Shown: positions 59,572 to 64,000 of the stretch, in pieces
How positions within the stretch are numbered: position 1 is the first letter of the stretch
Layout of the letters: every line of letters starts with the position of its first letter
Assembly: GCA_015680685.1 (NCBI GenBank)
Contig: MNCI01030115.1
Location: 420,663 to 484,662 of the forward strand
From: Gnetum montanum
Taxonomy: Eukaryota > Streptophyta > Gnetopsida > Gnetales > Gnetaceae
DNA: 64,000 bases
Reading direction: 5' to 3'
Notes under the pieces: model-generated
Databases searched by the model: none
Told to the model about the DNA's origin: nothing
The model's input: the letters and a program-made list of their open reading frames with translations, nothing else
Translations under genes and position numbers: made by a program

Positions 59572-60930
59572 ATGGAAGGGACATCCTACATCAAGCCACC
59601 TATGTTCAATGGGATCTACTTCACATACTAAAAAGCTAGAATGTAAGAATTTCTTGAATCCATGGAGTTTGAAGTTTAGAAGTCTATTCTTGAAGGTTAC
59701 ACATTTCCCATCAATAGCACCATTAAAGCTACCAAGCCAAGAAGAAAATGGACACAAGATGAAAAATATAAATTCATGTTTGATTCAAAAGTAAAAAATT
59801 TTTCTTTAATGTGTTTTAAGTAAATTTGAATGTAATAGAGTAGTTGGGTTTAAAAATACTAAAGAAATTTGAAAAATGCTAGAAGCAACATATGAAGGCA
59901 CACCTCTTGTACAATAATCAAATATTCTAATTTTTCAAAGTGAGTATGATAATTTGAAAAAGAAAGAAGTAGAGAAGATTAAAGACCAATTTTCAAGAGC
60001 CAATGAACTTGTTGTAGCCACCAGAGGAATGGGTAAGGTTTTGAGCAAAAGTGACATTATCATCAAAATGATAAGAAACTTGTAGCCCAAATTTAGAAAC
60101 AAGGTAATAGCCATGGGGAAATTTATGGATTTTTCAGTCATAAAATTTGAAGAGCTACAAAGTGCACTTATAGCATATGAGATGAATCTCATAAGAAAAG
60201 GTGTTATTAAGGAAAAGACCATTTCCCTCAAGAGTTCATCAAAGGAGAAGGAGCCACTTAAACATGAATTAAAAAATTTCTACACCAATTGGGATGATGA
60301 ATAAAGTGAAGAAGAAATATATGATACCTCCTTGAGATCACATCTTATTTGTATGACCCTTGCTGATGATGATCCAACAATGGAAACTGAAGAACCTGAA
60401 GGAGGTATTGAAGAAAGATATAACTTATTATGCAATGAGATTTTATCCTTTCAAAGTTTATAAATTAAATTGAATAAGGCCTTAAATGATAAAGATTTAG
60501 AGTTATCCCAACTCAATCAAAAATACTTGAATCTCTTATAAGAAATCTTAGACCTAAGGGCCGAGAATCAAAAACTAACATCCTCATATGAGAAGATTAT
60601 AAAAGAGCTTGTAGATACAAAGCTTGTAAATTAGAGACTTGTTAAAGAAAAGGAGATCTTTCAAATAGTCTTAGGAAAAGGAAGAGATCCACATGATAAA
60701 AGTGGACCAAGAAGTCATCAACAAGCTGAGGCATCCTCAAGCACTTCATCCAAATGGGATTACACTCCAAGGTTTGATCATCTTGTTCAAGTAAGAAAAA
60801 TTAAGTATTATTATTATGGTAAGTTTGGGCATAAGCAGTCAAACTCTCATTTGCAAATGAAACATTATCATATGAAAACTTGGTCATATAAAAAATATGA
60901 TCCCTTGGTCTTATCCAAAGGTACTAAAAA
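59572..60930 (+). pseudogene. gag: Ty1/copia gag of element E, decayed
   Basis: ATG at 59572 reads MEGTSYIKPPMFNG, the usual start of copia gag. Conserved blocks follow: KARM.EFLESMEFEV, KPRRKWTQDEKYKF, FQSEYDNLKKKEVE, INDQFSRANELV-like, RGMGKVLS. The zinc knuckle near 60799-60860 is broken: YYYYGKFGHKQSNSH has Tyr and Ser where C-x2-C-x4-H-x4-C has Cys. A charged coiled-coil stretch lies at 60400-60650. Stops occur throughout. No protease or integrase follows, which is unusual because copia gag normally runs into pol. Confidence 0.82.
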
Positions 60931-61259
60931 ATAATACCTTGTAGGTCATAAATATATGGAGGATTAAACAAAAAAAAGAAGGAAGAAATAACTCATTCTA
61001 TAACAAGAAACTTCATAAGGGAAGATTAGATATATGAGATACAAGAAAGTTGTACCAATCATAAAGGAGAAACTTTGGAGAGAGAACCTCATTCTAAATC
61101 TACATAGACATCATATCCTCTCAATAGCAAGCAAGGTGAGTACAAGTATGTATTGGTAAGAATTTTTCCTTGACTTGCATTAAATTTTTAACATTGTTTT
61201 ATGAATAGATTTACCTTTGGATGAATCCCCTTAAGCCTTCATCCTTGTAGTCCAACTTC

Positions 61260-61420
61260 ATGTTGAGATGTCCCATTGTTTTATGAGAAGACCAACTTGG
61301 GATGTTCCATCTCAATCATGGACATCACACTATGTTTTGGGGAAACTTAGGTGAGACATCCCATTCTTTTGGGACATTTCAATTTTAGGAAGAAATCCTT
61401 GGTAGCCATAGCTATATAAA
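61260..61420 (+). promoter_or_regulatory. LTR-like internal promoter in element E
   Basis: GATGTCCCATT, GGGATGTTCC, GACATCCCATT and TTGGGACATTT cluster at 61267-61371, the same words as in LTR E. A TATA box CTATATAAA follows at 61412-61420, 120 bp before the accessory ORF start. Promoter use is inferred. Confidence 0.45.
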
Positions 61421-61539
61421 TCCAATCTCCATTTTTCCCTTGTTTCATCCCCTCAAACATTGGATGTCTTAGCACAAATGATAAGGGCTTCCTTCTAGCT
61501 ACATTTTTAGTCCATTTCTTATGATCCTTTTTTAAATCC

Positions 61540-63170
61540 ATGGCACATAAGAAGATTGGTACATCAATGGTGCCTCACAAAGGAAAAAGCACAAAGGGAG
61601 CTTTAACAAGCAAGAAAAACATTTATGAGCCTCAATTTTATTCTACAAATGATCAACATCGGTTTGAGATAACTCATTCTATCTTCCTTATCTCTGAAAA
61701 GAATCTCAATTTTTAGCAACAACATCAAAAGAAATTAATGGCATTCTTCAAAGCTATTGGTTAGAATTCTATGGTTTCTATGACTTATTGTGTACTTGAA
61801 ATATTGATACGAGAATTCTATTGTAATATTACTATTAATAATCCTACTATTGGGGCCTTTATTTCTATTATTGGGGGAATTGTGAGTGAGGTTTCACTGC
61901 AAGTAGTGAATGCTATTCTTGTGATTTCTATCTCTAAAGTGCATAGGATTAATATACATTCCATGAGTGATATCTTCACCAATGATGTAATTCCAGTTTC
62001 TCATGATGAATTTTGTAATGTCATTTTTGGCAATTTGTTATCTCTTAGAAGTGTGAAAGTTTATAGGCATCAAATTTTTCAAGATGCTACCACCATCACA
62101 CTTATTATCTTATATAACATTATTGTACAAGGAGAAAGTTATAATTATCTGTTACCCACATAAGCCTCTTTGTGCTATTGTCTTGTAACTAGGCATCCAT
62201 TAGATCTTGGAGCATATTCTTTGCAGGGATATGCCAACTTTATTTGTCAAAGAGAGGGTTTATGGACATCCTCTTTTTATTAGCTTATTGATTTAACAAG
62301 TAGGTGTCCCTATTCTTGATATGCCTCTTCTCAAGGGGAAGAGGAGTCTTGTAGAGTTTTTGGAGAAGAGGAGCATCACACATTTAGACTCTAAAGTTCT
62401 AGATTGTCCACCTCAAAAGGTAAGAAGGAACTAGGCAACATCTTCACCTAGGCTCTCTCTTCAAGTTAGAAGATCAAAATCTATAAGCACACAAGTGAAG
62501 TTAGTGTTAAAGATGTTGAAATACTTTGGAAAAACCATAAGGATGACTGGAAGAAATCTCTATTAATTGAATAAGAGAATGGATGTGGCATAAGTTCCAC
62601 TTCCTTTGGATGGGTAGCCATTTGAGAAGATTACCACTCCTCTTATATCAGATAGTGATGACGATAGTCTAGCTCTAGCCAGACATTCCACAACAACTAG
62701 GTGATCCCTAGGGTATGATTTGGGAAATTCATTAGATTCTAAGGATTTTATTGCTCCACTTGCATATGTCTAGGGGGAGTCTATTTTTGATCATGACTAG
62801 CTCTGACTAGGTATCTGTGTATAGGAGGATGTTCCTCAAAATTTTAAGTAGTAGGCAATGGAGAGCATTTTTGGTGCTATGCCTTAGTGGGAACAACTAG
62901 CTTCCAAAACTTACTAGAGGAAGGGTGCTTCCTCATCTTCTCAATAGGCTCCATCTCGTCCCTCTTCTTCATCATCATATTAGGTAAAGCATTATTCCCA
63001 AATAGTTTCCATCTCATTATCTTATTCTAATGATGATGAGCAATAGGTCTCCAGCTCTAGTACCCATAGTGATATGAGGAGGAGAAGACTTACTAGTCCA
63101 TTGATGTAGATTTTGGCTTTGATGAGGATGATGATGATAAGGATGTTAGTGATTAGAGGCTTTGCATAAT
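61540..63170 (+). pseudogene. Accessory ORF of element E
   Basis: ATG at 61540 (MAHKKIGTSMVPHKGK). The frame is kept through two early stops into an open block (61771-62163) with LIREFYCNI, GAFISIIGGIVSEVS, HPLDLGAY (after a stop at 62161) and others, then a Ser-rich, Asp/Glu-rich tail to about 63170 with many TAG codons. It is not a copia enzyme. The pattern (short basic start, globular REFY..N block, acidic tail) recalls accessory proteins of plant non-autonomous elements, possibly the plant transposon-protein family; not proven. A donor-like AAG|GTGAGT at about 61134 lies upstream. Confidence 0.55.
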
Positions 63171-63540
63171 CCCCTCCTTTTGGGTGATGTACAAAAATAA
63201 GGATAGTTTTTATGGTTATTTTTGTATACTTGTAAAGGATATACAGTTGTGAGCAATCATATGAGATTGTATATTTCTAGAGATATAATTGTGGATAGTT
63301 ATATGAGCACATGTTGCCATGATTTATGTACTTTTTATTTGGGGAAAGGTTTTGATATATATATATCACCTATATATATAGTTTATGCTTGCATCATGCA
63401 TAGATGGATAGTCGTTGGGTAGTTTTTGATGTTACCATTTTCTTGTGTTACTCTCTTGTGATTTAAGCTAATGGATATGTGTTGTTTAATGCTTCATCTC
63501 TTTTCCTTTGCATTTATTATTTCCATAGGATTATTAATGA

Positions 63541-63542
<2 letters not shown>

Positions 63543-63573
<31 letters not shown>
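63543..63573. repeat. (AC)n microsatellite
   Basis: About fifteen AC units within element E, upstream of its polypurine tract. Confidence 0.95.
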
Positions 63574-63575
<2 letters not shown>

Positions 63576-63656
63576 GATGTTTTTTCTTTAAAATTGCTCA
63601 ATCATACGATATTAGGAAATGTGCTAACATATTTTCTCAAGTTTTATGACATCACC

Positions 63657-63667
63657 AAAAAGGGAAA
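63657..63667 (+). other. Polypurine tract of element E
   Basis: AAAAAGGGAAA shortly before the 3' LTR; copia elements typically have AAGGGGGAGAT here. Confidence 0.6.
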
Positions 63668-63673
63668 CATTAT

Positions 63674-64000
63674 TGAACTTTAGGTATGTCAAAACCTTGG
63701 AAAATGGAGAATGTGGAAAATGCATTTGTATGGTTTTTTAAGGCTAAGGAAGAACATGACAAGAGCATAATCATGAGCTTCTAAGTGACAAGATGAGATT
63801 ATGATGATGAGAGTTGAGTTGTCAAGATAAGAGTTGGGATGACAAAAATAAGAACTGGGATGATAAAATGAGAGCTAGGATGCTAATTTGAGATGACATA
63901 AAATATTAATTAGAAAATAAAGTCTACAAGCCAAAGAAGGTGTTTTGAGATTTTTGCTGAGACATTCCAAATATCTCAGAAATGTCCTAGAGTTCAAAGT
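63674..64000 (+). repeat. 3' LTR of element E, cut by window end
   Basis: TGAACTTTAGG, then TATGTCAAAACCTTGG and the following 300 bp align with 58345 onward (ACATGACAAGAG, ATCATGAGCTTC). Confidence 0.85.

Larger units (their letters stand above)
58345..64000 (+). mobile_element. Element E: Ty1/copia element with gag and an accessory ORF, truncated by the window
   Basis: The 5' LTR (58345-59514) and the start of the 3' LTR (63674 on) match (TATGT.AAAACCTTGGAAAATG and following). The 4.16-kb internal part has an initiator-Met-type primer site, a copia gag and a second ORF unrelated to pol. No protease, integrase or RT is recognisable, so it is non-autonomous. The target duplication cannot be checked because the right end is outside the window. 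Confidence 0.8.

Overview
The window is plant nuclear DNA made almost entirely of nested LTR retrotransposons. I see no intact host gene and no rRNA, tRNA or CRISPR locus. The plant assignment rests on Tat-lineage Ty3/gypsy elements (with a second, archaeal-like RNase H before integrase), a decayed Ty1/copia gag with an initiator-Met-type primer site, and many in-frame stops that look like methyl-cytosine decay. Such long, old, nested elements point to a large repeat-rich genome; a gymnosperm is plausible, but I cannot name the species.

Layout. 1-11139: element C, a 5'-truncated Tat element (antisense gene, hairpin array, pol, hairpin array, 3' LTR). 11140-16602: AT-rich decayed sequence with a solo LTR (D, 11996-13174). 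16603-43605: element A, a 27-kb Tat element with TSD AGTAT, interrupted by element B (18721-27953, TSD GCCAC), a related element that has gag and protease but no pol. 43611-45075: AT-rich flank. 45081-57953: element F, a 12.9-kb Ty3/gypsy element on the minus strand with TSD ATGTT. 58345 to the end: element E, a Ty1/copia element with gag and an accessory ORF, running off the window.

The notable biology is the shared architecture of A, B and C. Protease, an antisense gene and pol are separated by arrays of short hairpins. About 45 units have a stem of 3-6 bp, usually a 6-nt loop, and then a constant TTAAACTGGC-like tail; stem sequences change with compensation. Several arrays lie next to splice-like sites. 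In A the antisense gene (32447-36830) reads as eight exons with GT-AG introns and about 1,064 codons. C carries a diverged copy in the same place, with an antisense TATA box. The motif that fills each family's LTR (GCGTATACGC in A and B, TAGCATAG/GCTACGC in C) recurs in intron 1 of the antisense gene. B lacks nearly everything between the first and last array. Element E, from a different superfamily, independently pairs an LTR-like internal promoter with an accessory ORF.

All elements are degenerate: A and F have lost integrase catalytic residues, C has lost an RT catalytic residue and its first RNase H, and every long ORF has stops.
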